Positions 34,196-45,470 of a stretch of DNA of 64,000 bases are shown here, piece after piece. The stretch's first letter is position 1. Each line of letters starts with the position of its first letter. Position numbers and translations under genes: made by a program. The notes under the pieces were generated by a model, which saw only the letters and a program-made list of their open reading frames with translations, made no database searches and was not told the origin of the DNA. This DNA comes from Aquilaria yunnanensis (Eukaryota > Streptophyta > Magnoliopsida > Malvales > Thymelaeaceae), in the NCBI GenBank assembly GCA_039654915.1, contig CM077599.1, forward strand, positions 78,274,001-78,338,000. Reading direction: 5' to 3'.

Positions 34196-34338
34196 CACGT
34201 GGCAGCTTGTTATTGGCGGGGACTGCGCTGGATACAGCAGGCGCGCCTTTTCACGCGCGATGAGCAGTTATGGCGACTGTTCACCTTTGTGGAGTACTTT
34301 ATGACGCCAGTTCGCCTACCCTCCTCGGCCTATATATA
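34196..34338 (+). promoter_or_regulatory. Promoter of the antisense gene in Tat element C
   Basis: A perfect 12-bp G-box palindrome TGCCACGTGGCA (34194-34205) is followed by an inverted CCAAT box (ATTGG, 34212-34216) and a TATA box TATATATA (34331-34338). The same order occurs in copies A and B. It directs transcription opposite to the retrotransposon LTR. Function is inferred from arrangement and conservation. Confidence 0.6.
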
Positions 34339-35625
34339 CCTCTGTTCCGTCATAACCTCATTTTGCTTCTGCTTTTGCTTTCAATTGCTTTCACGTTTTC
34401 TCTGCTTTTTACGGCGATCCTCTTTGACGGAGTGTTTTCCGGCAACCTTTCGCGACGGCGTCTTCAAATCCAGATTTTGGCAAAACATTTGGTGGGTTTT
34501 AACTTCCAAAGTCTTTTGCTTTTTAAGCTTTCCCGAAGTCGTTTTTGGCCTTTTTCCGAAATCGCTTTTCAGCCGACCGTGCTTATTCCCGAGAGCTGGC
34601 AACCTCTTTTGTCTCACCCTTGCTGCACCACTTCTAAAAAATTTAAAAGATGGAAGACCAAATTCTTTCTTCCCTCGTATGCCATTACAAGGTTGCCACG
34701 CTCTGGCCAGTTTAGCTTTTCGAACCATGGCGACGAGGTTCCGTTTTTTGAGCCCAACTGAAGGCCGGACTTCGGTACCCTCCTCCGAAGATGATTTGTG
34801 ACTTTTGCCAATTCCATGGCATTGCTGTAAATCAGCTTCCGCTGAACTCGTACTGCTACTTCAACGCCTTCCTCTGTATGTACGGCGTTTTCAAAACAGA
34901 GCCCCACTTTATTCTTTTCATGCAGTACTATAAGCTCTTTGTGGTCCCGAAGGGTGGCTTTTACTTCGTGCTACCTCGGGGATCAGGGAGCAAAAAGTAT
35001 ATGTTCACCTTTGCCACCAAGGACAATTGGCGAGGGTGGCAACAAAAGTTTTTCTTTCTGAAGATGGAGAAGGCCTGGTCGCACGTCCCGACCAAGTGGG
35101 CTCGGGGAAGGCTGGAGATGGACGTCGTTGATTCGAGGATAATGCTGACTCCTGAGTTGGCACCCATATTCGCGGACTTCGACAAACGGATCCGAGCAGT
35201 CTCCGATTGGGATTCTGAGGTCCCTTCGCGCTCCCTTTACCCCTTCCCCATCAATTGGAAACTGATGACCGAGGAGGTTCTTCGGGAACTAGGGGTGGTG
35301 AAGGAGCACAAGACGGACCTCGGGATGCCGGCTCCTGTTATCGCTGGGAAAGACTCTTGGTTGGTGCAACTCCTTAGGGAGGAAATCACTTATGAGTCCT
35401 TGTTTTAGAGTAAGTTATCCCAGGATTCCTTTGTTATAGTTTTACCTTGGACTCACACTGATGTTTTCTTTTTTTTTCAGAGATGGGCGATGACTCCGCT
35501 GCCTACTACAAGTCCCTTTTCCTCGGTCAAGCCGAGAAGGGCGAGCAGACGAAGAAGAAGGCCGTCTCCCGAAGGCGGAAATCATCTGGGGTTGGGCCAT
35601 CGGTGGCCAAACGGGCAAAGAAAGA

Positions 35626-38155
35626 TGTGATGGCTCTCCTAGTTGATTAATCAAGTAAGTGTTTATTTTACTTTGATTAAGTGTTTATTAAATGAAGCAC
35701 CTCAACTTAGCACTTTGATAAGTAAGTAAGGTAAGCTTAATTAAGTAAGTGAGTTCCTAAGTGTGATTTGGCATAGTTAAATCAAGACCGTTAGTTATTC
35801 TAGCTTTTAGAACCATCCTTGAAAGTTTAGAGAACTTGTGGCACTAAGTGTTCTTTTTGAGCCATTTAGAACTTAAGTGGCTAAGGTGTCCAAGAAAATT
35901 AAGTTTGAGAAGCTTTAAGCATCCTTTAGAGCAAAGAAATGTAGTTTTGGGTGAGAGTTTAGTGACTCATTTGAAGCTTTTGAGAGTATGAGGACTTAAG
36001 TGCAAGGGATAGAAAAGTTGCCTTATATGCTTATAAGCTAAGTTCCTTCATCCTTAGCCATTTGTTTCTAAGTTCCAAAATTCGTAGCTCCCTCTCCTCT
36101 CCCAAATTGGCAGCTCAAAGCTTCATTTCCTTGCAAGTTTTCATCAAATTAAGGGTGCCCAAGGTGTTAGAAAGAATCACCAAGCTTCTTTGCTAATGTT
36201 CTAGCTCAAGTTGCTCTTTGTAAGCTAGTTTGAAACTCAAATTCGTGGGTAAGCTTCTTGGGATCATTTGGATTGATTCTAGGTTGTTTCTAGAGCTAGA
36301 AATGGTCTTAGTTTGATTGGTTTGGATGCCAAATTACTTTGGTTTAGGTGTGGTACTCAAGGAAGCTTAATTGAGCTAAGGAGGCCATGTTTCAATGCTT
36401 GCTTTTGTGGCTGAATTGAGGTAAGGGTTCAAGTAATTAAGCTCAAATAATGCATGGTTTGGTAGTTTTGTGTGTGGGAATGAGTTAGGAACAAGACCCA
36501 TTTAGTTTGGATTAGAAATGAGAGAGTTTGAGCAGTTGGTGTGCAAGAACGCAGCTGTCGCGCAACGCAGAAAACTGCATTGGCGCCGCAGCGCCAAAGG
36601 TATGTACATTGGCGCCGCGGCGCCAGAGGGCGATTTTGCACACAGAAAGTTTTGTTCTTTGGCGCTGCGTCAGGGGGCTCTGGCGCCGCGGTGCCAAAGG
36701 CAACTTCATGAAATGTTGGCCCATTTTTCCGGCCATCTTAAGAGCAACTTAGACTCTCGGTTTCTATTCCTAGGCTATTCTAAGACGTTCCATAGCCTCG
36801 GTTGGGTCTAGAATTCATTCCTAGAGCGGGAATTGTGCATTATGTAAGAGGTAGTCAAGTTGTATGGTTAGGAACAAAAGTGTGACTTGGTGGCTAAGTT
36901 ATTCATAATGCTTAAGCTTTTAGATGAGCATTAAGGGGATTTAAGTGAGTTTTTAGACTCTTTATTGGCCGTATAGAGCGTTATTTACATATGGTCAATG
37001 AAGAGAAAAACCTAAGTCGATCCCAACCGAACCATTTGGTTTGGTAAGCAAGCCACTAGTAGTGTTCTGAGTTAAACCTTGAGGGTTTGGCTAGTTAAAC
37101 CACATAGGAAGACTACCCTATACAATAAGTTAAGGGTAAAGGCGGGTAAGTTTGAGATAGGTGACGACCTACTCTAGAACCCGTAAGTGGGACTTAAGTG
37201 AGGTAAAGTATCCGGGATACGAGGGCCAGTATCTCAAGTACCTCCGCCGTTTGAGCTAACGGTAAAGTTTTAAGGCACCTAGAGTGCAGAAAGTCCCAAG
37301 TGCATATATTGTGTGCATTTCATACCATACATCCATACATTGCATATCTTATATATTGTTGATTGATTGAGTTGTTTGTTGATTGAATTGCTTGTTTGGT
37401 TATTTGGTTGCCATATTTGCATAGTTTGCTGCATTTTTCCTTGCAGGTATTCAAGGGATCCTTGCTGAGTACTTTCAAGTACTCATTCCCTTAAGTTTTA
37501 TTGTGCAGGTTCTAACTCCGGGCCTAATCATTAAGTGATAGTCGAGGCCTAAGTTTTCTGTTTTGCAGGTATTTCTCTTGAGAATCCTAGTGATTCTAAG
37601 TTACTTGTGATATAAGTTATGTGCTAACCAAGTTGTGCCTTTACAGTGTAGAGGCTAAGAGTACACAAGAACAAGATCTAGTGAAGGGTTTACACTTGGA
37701 GCTTGGTATAGCTCAAGGTGGGACTCAAGTAGTTGATCTTAGTTAGTAGTTTTTGTCTCTTGTACATAGTACTTTGTGTACTAAGTAAGTTGCCTCTAAT
37801 AGGATACATTGTGATGTAAATCCATCTTGTTACTTTTGGGTGCATGCTAGAGGTGTAATGTATGCACAAACTGTTACTTGTAGTTAAAGCAACCAGTATT
37901 TTCAAGATCTTGGCACGTTTTATATATGTTTTAGTGAAATGCTCGAGCAATGTTTTTAATCCACGATTTATAAAATTCGTTTGCATTGCCAGGACAGAAG
38001 CATGCATAACTTAAACTGAGTAGGCTAAGAAACTAGTTGCATATAAATTGTTTAATTTATATTGACAAGTAATAGTTAGCCAATAGTAACTAGTGGGATT
38101 CATAAATCCCTAAGGCCTACAAGGTTATGGGGCATTGGGGCTCCGTTCCGCGACA
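35626..38155 (+). mobile_element. Solo LTR 3, inside exon 2 of the antisense gene of element C
   Basis: 2,530 bp, beginning TGTGATGG and ending CCGCGACA, flanked by the perfect duplication AAAGA (35621-35625 and 38156-38160). Very close to solo LTR 1 along its length. Palindrome array at 36580-36698. Hairpins at 37466-37485, 37528-37540 (with one C-to-T change that leaves a G-U pair) and 37581-37597. Confidence 0.95.
36580..36698. repeat. Palindrome array in solo LTR 3
   Basis: Four units of the TTGGCGCCGCAGCGCCAA type. Two are near-perfect palindromes, and two contain TTTGGCGC or TTTGGCAC on the minus strand. Confidence 0.78.
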
Positions 38156-39810
38156 AAAGACGTGCCTCCTCCTCAAGCAGAAATTCCCGAGGAGGCGCGC
38201 GAAGAGTCGGATGCTGCTGTTGCTGTTCCGCTGGCCGAGGTTGCCGCTGCCGCCCCTTTCCGGAGTCCCTCTTCCTCGGCGGCTCTTCTGGACGCCTTGG
38301 TGGAGGTCCCTTCTGCCGAGGAACGTCGTAAGAGTAAAGGTAAGGAGATTCCTGCCGAGGAGGTCCGGGACTCCGATGATGACGTCGCGGAGGTGCCGCT
38401 AGGTTCGTTTTCTTAGACAAGTTATGGTACCTTTATTTCTTTAAGGGTTCATTGTCTTGATAAATTTCTTGCTTTGCCGTTCGGGGGAGCTGCTATACCC
38501 GAATTGGGCAGCTGAGCAGGCCCAGAAATGGGCTATTCGGGATGCCCATGTCCCAAAGGGGAAGATCCCGAGGGAGCCCTTTTGGTCATTTACGGAAGAC
38601 ATGAACCTGTACTCCGGCGACTGCCCGTACATGGCCAACCAAATCTCGAGGGGGATCCTCACCAAGGCCTCCTTCAGGGCCGTTTCCGAAGCGTGCCTGA
38701 GCGATGAGTCCCTCGCTGCCAAGGTTTCCAAGCACGCGGCCCTGGTATACTTCAGGCCTTTGTTTTGTTTCCCTTTGATTTCTTCTAAGTGTTTGGCCCA
38801 CTTTTTGCCTTACTAACTTTTTCTCTTACTTCTTTACAGTTGCTGGGGTACACCGGCCTCCTCAGGGTCCGTGTGGCGAAGAAAGTGGTGTTCCGAGTCT
38901 CGGCCTTAGATCTCATAGAAAAATCTAAGGCCAAGTGCTCTGAATTTGCCGCCAAGAACATGGAGATGGCTGAAGCTGCGAAGATGGAGGTCGCTGCCAT
39001 TCGGGATGAGTTCATGAAGGAGAAGGAGGAACTTTTGAAGGACTCATCCCAGAAGGTTTCTGACCTCGGTGCCAAGGTGGCGGAGCTAACCTCGGCGAAT
39101 GAATCATATCAAAAGGAGAAGTCAGATTCTGAGGCTCTCCTGGCGAAGGTGCTTGCCGAGAAGGCCGAGCTCCAGGCCGAGGTCGAGTCCTTGAAGAATG
39201 AGCCAAAGAAGAAGAAGACGAAGGCAATGAGGAAGAAGATTGCCGATCTGGAGAGGGAACGTGATGAGCTAGCGGTTGAGAAGAAGAAAGCCGACGAAAT
39301 GACCAAGGTCAGTTTTCAAGACGGCTTCTACCTCGCTCGTCACCAAGTGCTTCAGAGGTTCTCAGATCTGGACCTCTCTTTCTTGGAGGCCCTAAACATT
39401 CTCAAGGGGCCTCGGTGGTCTTGGTCGAAAATCGAGCACCTGAACTTGCCCCTTTCTTTCCCGACGCCGAAGGTGGTGGAAAAGGACGTAGGAGCTGGTG
39501 GCTCCCGAGACGCCGAGATTCCTTAGTTTCTTTTTAGGGTCCTTTACCTTCATTTTCTTATTTTGGCGAGCTTTCTTCTTTGTAAGTAGATCCATCTCAA
39601 TAAAGACTCTTTCTTAAAAATTTTGGCTAAGTCTTTTTGTAAGATTTTTCATTTTCCATTGTCCCGAACATGTTCGCTCAGGAGACTTCGGAAAATACGG
39701 CGATCTTTTTTGCGAGATTCTGACTTGTATAACTCATGCTCAAGATTTTTGGCTAAGGAACTTTTGTACTTAGAAATTTTTCTGTACAATATAATCTTCT
39801 CACCGAAATC

Positions 39811-40825
39811 TTAAGCATAGAATTTTCTCAAGGCGTCCAAATGCCATGTATTTTTCAACTCCATGCCTCCGGCATCGCCGAGCTTGTAAACCCCCTTTTC
39901 GCACTTCGACAAGTACCAGATAAGGTCCTTCCCAATTTGCGCGAAGTACCCCGTGGGATGGCCTTCGGGGTCCAAATTCAGCCTTTCGGAGAACGAGGCC
40001 TCCTTTCTTTATTCCTTTTGGCCTGGCGCGCAAGTTTATAGTCGCGGCCACTCTTTGCTGAAAAGCTTTTCTCCTCAGTTCGGCTATTTCTCTATGTTCG
40101 CCGACGAGGTCAAGCTTGGTTCTCTGGCCGAGGTCATTTCCCCTTTCATCGAACACTTGCACTCGCACTGATGGCTGCACTACCTCGACTGGTATGATAG
40201 CCTTTGTACCGAAAACAAGTGAAAAAGGTGTTTCCCCTGTGGCTCTTCGGGGTGTTGTTCGGTAACTCCATAACACACTTAGGAGCTCTCCCGGCCATTT
40301 CCCTTTTGCTTCCCCTAGTCTCTTTTTCAGACCATCTTTGATAGTCCTGTTGGACACTTCTACTTGCCCATTGCTTTGGGGGTGAGCTACTGGGGCGAAG
40401 TGCATTTTTATTCCGAGGTTGTTGATAAATTCTTGGAACCCTTTGTCTGTAAACTGGGACCCATTGTCGGCTACTAGTACCCTCGGTATGCCAAATCTGC
40501 ATACAATGTTCTTCCATACGAAATTTTGCATATCTTTTCCCGAGATAGTCGCCAAGGGTTCCGCCTCGACCCATTTAGAGAAATAGTCTACTGCAACTAC
40601 GCAGAACTTCACGCCTCCAGGCGCTGTTGGGAGTGGCCCAATGAGGTCTATGCCCCAAACTGTGGAGGGCCAGGGATAATCAGCCGAAGTTACCATTTCC
40701 GAGGGTGTCCTCTGGATACTCGCGTGTCTTTGGCAATTTCCACATTTCCGGACGAACTGCCTAGCGTCCTTTCTTAGAGTAGGCCAAAAGTATCCTTGTC
40801 GAAGTATTACTGCTGCGAGGGCGTC
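39811..40825 (-). pseudogene. Tat element C integrase (3' end of pol), truncated
   Basis: Read on the minus strand from the junction with LTR A at 40825: DALAAVILRQGYFWP, then the CGNCQRH part of the HHCC zinc finger. The catalytic core follows with Asp in VAVDYFSKWVEAEP, Asp in VLVADNGSQF and Glu in SNGQVEVSNRTIKDG. The first zinc-binding His residues are cut off by insertion of element A. An extra base in a C run near 39892 shifts the frame close to the C-terminus; the ancestral stop would be TAA at 39811-39813. The rest of this pol must lie beyond the window, past element A. Confidence 0.9.
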
Positions 40826-41800
40826 TGATGCCCCAAGGCATCTTCGTTTGCTGTCATGCTGACAGGCGGAGAGACTTCCTGAGGAGGCAAGCGCCTGGAG
40901 CTCTGGTTTCCCAGCTGAGCGTGCCTGAAAAGCTCAAAGAAGAGGTTAGGAGGTCCCCGGTTTGCTTTTCCGGGGAGGACCCTCCAACGCCCAAGTCAGT
41001 TTTCTGAGTGAAAGTAGAGGAAGAACACTAAGGGATCAAGTGTCTTGCCTGTTTTGTGTTTTCTCAGAGGGAGGAAAATGCCCATCCTTTGCCCAGTCCC
41101 ATTTCCTAGTATTTATAGGAGTAGCTGGTCCATTCAGATCATGACACGTGTTCGGTCGGATTTGATCTGTAGTTTTGGACCTAGGGGACAGGCAGCCGCT
41201 TGCAGCCTCCTTTAGCCCTGGACCCGGACGGGTTGTGTCAGGACGGGGGCTGCTGCGGCGTGTCAGTTCGCCATTCAGATGTGACGTGTAGGGCTTGTGG
41301 GCGACATGTCAGAGGCTCCTTAAATGCTCATACCGTACTCCCGAGGTCCCCTGGGCGAGGTCGCCCTTCGGTGCGTGCACCCTCTTCGGATTCTATCCGT
41401 CCTTTGGTGCGAGCACCTCCTTCGAGATCTATCCCATAGTTCTGGGAGTTCCCTTGATGAACACCTTCTTCGGGACTCACACCCATAGTTCGGGGATACC
41501 CTTGCTTAGGTGTTTCTTGTTCGGGGAAGATCCTCTTCGGGGCCTCTGCCTTCGGGGGAGATTCTCCCTTGCTTCAGAGAGATGGCTCTCTTACCCGGAG
41601 GCAGTCAGTTTGGCCCCTCGATGGAGACGGTGTTGTCCTCGGAATTCCTGACGAGCTAACCGAAGTCTCGAGCTCATAGTGTTTGACTTCGCACCTTTCG
41701 AGGTCCGTAAAAAGATCCTCTCTTGGGTGACGTCAGACTCCTCGGCCAATATTCTGGCAGGGAGTTACTACCGAGGAGGCAATAGCCTTTGGCTATCACA
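40826..41800 (-). mobile_element. 3' LTR of Tat-like Gypsy element A
   Basis: 975 bp, plus-strand ends TGATGCCCC and GGCTATCACA. Minus-strand TATA box at 41110-41117. Polypurine tract at 41803-41810. Inserted into pol of element C; the left duplicate of the site is GCGTC (40821-40825), its partner is outside the window. Hairpins close both ends: GATGCC-CCAA-GGCATC (40827-40842) and ATAGCC-TTT-GGCTAT (41782-41796). Confidence 0.9.
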
Positions 41801-41802
41801 GG

Positions 41803-41810
41803 CCCCCCTC
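41803..41810 (-). other. Polypurine tract of Tat element A
   Basis: Minus-strand GAGGGGGG next to the 3' LTR, matching copies C and B. Confidence 0.8.
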
Positions 41811-41940
41811 CGAAAAGCCGAAGTGAGAAACTTCGGTTCATCGGTTTTCGGGTCCTGTGGTTGTGATGTCTGTGCCGAAGACGCCTTCTTCTGCTTATAC
41901 CGATGGGCAGCATTTTTGCGTCCTCGGGGCACGAGAAGAT

Positions 41941-42095
41941 AGGCTGTCCCTGTGCCAAAGATACACCTTCTGCCCGAAGTCACAGGCTCTCTCTTGGTGT
42001 CCTTGTGGCAAGGGGAAATAGGATAACCTTGTACCGAAGATAGACCTTTTGCCCGAAGTCACAGGCTGTCTTTTGGTGTCTTCGAGGTAACCTAC
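41941..42095. repeat. Tandem repeat in the Tat element A untranslated region
   Basis: Two units of roughly 75-80 bp share ACCTTYTGCCCGAAGTCACA and GGCTNTCTYTTGGTGTC. Copy B has the same two units (about 58565-58720). Element C has only one comparable unit near 23110-23200, so the unit number differs between copies. Confidence 0.6.
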
Positions 42096-42209
42096 TTTTT
42101 GGCCTTTATAGGTCTGCTCATGCGTCGCGTCCTGTATCCAGCAGAGTCAGTTTAGGGCGGCGCCTCTAGACCAAACGGTGTCAGAGGGCGTGCTCGACGT
42201 GATGGTCGA

Positions 42210-42382
42210 CACGTGGCATGTTTGCTGCGCGATGATCGACACATGGCACACTTTTATTGGGTAAGAATGCACTGAGTACGGCTGGCGCGACTTTTCAGGC
42301 GCCCATAGCAGTTATGGCGACGCTTCGCCTTCCGAGGGGTACTAATGACGACGGTTCTCCTGGCCTTCTCGGCCTATATATA
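42210..42382 (+). promoter_or_regulatory. Promoter of the antisense gene in Tat element A
   Basis: G-box/ABRE CACGTGGC (42210-42217), inverted CCAAT box ATTGG (42256-42260) and TATA box TATATATA (42375-42382), with a CT-rich leader after it. The start codon follows 245 bp downstream of the TATA box. G-box to TATA distance is 165 bp, the same as in copy B. Confidence 0.65.
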
Positions 42383-42626
42383 TCAGCCCTGTCATAACCC
42401 TCTTTCTTCTTCTGCTTTTGCTTTCTTTTGCCTTCTAATTCTCTCCCGATTTTCCGTGGCGGTTCTCCTTTTTCAGGCCTTTTTCTGACCACTTTTCGCG
42501 ACGGCTTCCAGGAATCCAGATTCCGGCAAGACCTTTGGTGGGTTTTAGTCCTTCTGCTTTTTTCAAAGATTCTTCCTTGTTTTTCCCGAACTCGTTTTCC
42601 TTGTTTTTCCCAAACTCGTTTTCATC

Positions 42627-45066
42627 ATGCCTGTTCCCGAGAGTTGGCAACCTCTTCTTTCTCACCCCTGCTGCACTACTCCGGCAAAGCTAGCGAAGTG
42701 GAAGAAAAAGTTTTTCTTACCCTCTTACTCTGTGACGAGGTTGCCCCGTCCTAACCAATTTGCTTTCTCCAACCGAAGTGATGAAATCACAGTTTTCCGA
42801 GCCCAACTGAAGGCCAGACTTCGGTATCCCCCCCCGGAGATGGTTAGCGCGTTCTGCAACTTCCATGGCATTGCCGTTAACCAACTCCCACCGAACTCGT
42901 ACTGCTATTTCAACGCCTTCCTCTGTATGTGCGGCGTTTTCAAAATAAAACCTCACTTTGTAGTTTTTCTTCAGTATTACAAGCTCTTCGTGGTCCCAAA
43001 GGGTGGCTTCTACTTCATGCTGCCTCGGGGATCCGGGAGCAAAAAGTATACGTTCACCTTCGTGACCAAAGACAGCTGGCGAGGGTGGCAACAAAAATTC
43101 TTTTTCCTGAAGAAGTTGGAGGCTTGGTCGCACGTCCCGACCAAGTGGGCTCAGGGGAGGCTCAAGATGGATGTTGTTGACCCGAAGATACTGCTAGACA
43201 CCGACGTAGCACCTATCTTTGAGGACTTCGACAGGCGCATCCGGGCCGTCTCTGACTGGGCTGCCGAGGTTTCTCCTCGTGCCCTTTACCCCTTTCCGAT
43301 CAACTGGAGGCTCATGACCGAAGAGGTCCTTCGGGAACTTAAGGTGGTAAAGGAGCACATGACAGATCTCAATATGCCGAAACCGGCTTCTTCGGGGAAG
43401 GACTCCTGGCTCGTGAAACTCCTTCGGAGGAAGGAGACTTATGAGTCTTTTTACGAGAGTAAGTTACTTTCTCATTTTTTCCTTCATAACTTCATCTTGG
43501 ACTTACACTGATCTTCTTTTTTCTTTTTTCAGAGATGGGCGACAACGCGGCTGCCTTTTACAAGGCTCTTTTTACCGGGCAGGCCCAGAGGGGCGAACAG
43601 ACAAAGAAGGCCGCCTCTCAGAGGCGGAAGCAGACTTCGGGCGGCCCTCCCCCCAAACGGGCAAAGAAAGCTGCTCCTTCCTCTCTTCCGCAAATTCCGG
43701 AGGAGGTAGGTGAGGAGCCCGAAGACCTTGCTGCCCCTTTGCCCGAGGTTCCTCCTGTTGACGTCCCTTCTTCCGACGTCCTTCCTCAAAGCCCCACCCC
43801 TTCGCATGCTCTTCTGGGGGGCGATGGGGAGGAGACCCCTTCTGCCGAGGAACGACGCCGAATAAGAGGCAAGGGGGTCTCTACTGAGGTGACGTCGATT
43901 CTTGACGATGACGTCACCGAGGTGCCAGCAGGTTTGTATTTTGTCGAAGAACCTTTTTTCTCTTGTAAATCCTTAAGACTTTTTTGGCCTTAACCAATTT
44001 TCCTGCCTTGTTGTGCAGCGGAGGTGGCCGCTCCTGACTGGGTTGCCGAACACACCCGCAAGAGGGCCCTTCGGGATGCCCAAGTCCCGGCAGGGAAGGT
44101 TCCGAAGGAGCCCTTCTGGACGTTCATGGAGGACATGAATATGTACTCCGAGGACTGTCCCGAAATGGCCAGGCAGATGTGCAAAGGTGTTTTTACTGAG
44201 GCCTCTTACAAGGCCCTTACGGAGGCTTTGACATCTCTTTGGCCGCCAAACTCACTGAACATGCCGCCCAGGTATGCTTCACTGTTTCCTTAGTGCTAAT
44301 TTCACCTTTGCTTTTTACTTAGCATCATTTTCCCTTTGTTTTGCCTTTTTTGCAGCTGATGGGGTATGCCGCGTTGCTCCGTGTTCGGGTAGCGCGAGAG
44401 ACGGAACGGAGGGCGTCACTCTGGGACCTTTACACCAAGACGAAGGCCCAGTGTTCGGCGTTGGCTGCCGACAATGTTCAGCTAAAGCAGTCTTCGGAGA
44501 AGAAAATTGCTGAGCTTCGGGAGGGGTTCATAAAAGAGAAAGAGGAACTTGAGAAAGGCTCCTCCCAGAAACTTTCCGACATCGGCTCTCGGGTGGCGGA
44601 GCTGACTTCGGCCGTAGAAGCGATTCAAAAGGATAAGTCAGAAAATGACGCAATCCTTGCGAAGACGCTCGAGGAAAAGGCCCAGCTCGAAGCCGAGGTC
44701 GCATCTCTGAAGAAGCCTTCAGAAGAGAAGAAGAAGATGAAGGCATTGAAGAAAAAGCATAAGGATCTGGAGAAGGATTACGCGGATCTGGAGAAGGACT
44801 ATGCAGATTTGGCGGTCAAGAAGCGGGCGTCCGACGATATGACGAAGTTGGGCTTTCAAGACGGCTTCTGTCTTGCTCGGCACCAAATTCTGCAGAAGTT
44901 CCCAGATTTCGACCTCTCCTTCCTCGAAGGCATGAACATCCCGAAGGAGCCTCGGTGGACTTGGTCCAAGATCGAGCACTTGAAACTGCCTCCTTCTTTC
45001 TCGACGCCGAAGGCTGCTGACAAAAGCACAGAGGCTGGCAGTTCTCAAGACGCCGAGGTTCCTTAG
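42627..45066 (+). pseudogene. Antisense four-exon gene of Tat element A
   Basis: Exons 42627-43458, 43533-43931, 44019-44271 and 44356-45066. Introns are 74, 87 and 84 bp with GT...AG ends, for example GTAAGT...TTTTTTCAG. Exon lengths equal those of copy B except exon 3, which is 7 bp shorter and out of frame near 44228-44240, so this copy is broken by one lesion. Joined exons would code about 733 residues. N-terminal domain (residues about 1-270): FHGIAVNQLPPNSYCYFNAF and KGGFYFMLPRGSGSKKYTF, like PF04195. The middle is Lys/Arg-rich (possible nuclear signal PPPKRAKK) and Pro/Glu-rich. The C-terminal third is a heptad coiled coil ending in LSFLEGMNIPKEPRWTWS. Retand-type Tat elements are known to carry antisense frames at this place. 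Confidence 0.85.
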
Positions 45067-45470
45067 TTTGTACTAGGGCCTTTTGTCTTCATTTTCTTCT
45101 TCTTTTTTGTAGTCTTTCAGCAACTTTCTTCTCTGTAAGCACTCTTTGGCTAAATAGATAAAAATTTGGCAAAGTATTTTTTGCCAGATCCCTTTGTTTC
45201 CCTTTGTCCCGAACATAATTCACTCGAGAGACCTCGGAAAACCATATTCGTGCTTTCCTTTGTCCCGATCATATTCGCTCAAGGGACTTCGGAAAACCAT
45301 ACTCTTGCTTTCCTTTGTCCCGAACATATTCGCTCAAGGGACTTTGGAAAGCCATACTTTTGCTTTCCTCGGCTATTGCTTTCGTGAGACTCTTGTTTTG
45401 TACTTCTTCAGAACTTTTTACTTAGACAAATTTGTCCAACTTGTGCAATGCAACTTTCCCACCAAACTTT

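Larger units (their letters stand above)
34579..39526 (+). pseudogene. Antisense four-exon gene of Tat element C, disrupted
   Basis: Equivalent of the genes at 42627 and 59235. Exon 1 is 34579-35409: the start is GTG where the others have ATG, and the frame shifts near 34750. Intron 35410-35480. Exon 2 is 35481-35625 plus 38156-38402, split by solo LTR 3. Exon 3 is about 38485-38744; its 3' splice AG is lost. Intron 38745-38839. Exon 4 is 38840-39526. Exon 1 carries QFHGIAVNQLPLNSYCYFNA and PKGGFYFVLPRGSGSKKY, which resemble the plant domain called putative gypsy-type transposon (Transposase_28, PF04195). Exon 2 is basic then acidic and Pro-rich. Exon 4 is a long coiled coil. The cellular role is unknown. 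Confidence 0.8.

Noticed and set aside
34074..34801. Long plus-strand frames at 34100-34801 as a new gene
   Set aside because: Comparison with copies A and B shows they cover the promoter, leader and frameshifted first exon of the Tat antisense gene; only the PF04195-like part is real coding sequence.
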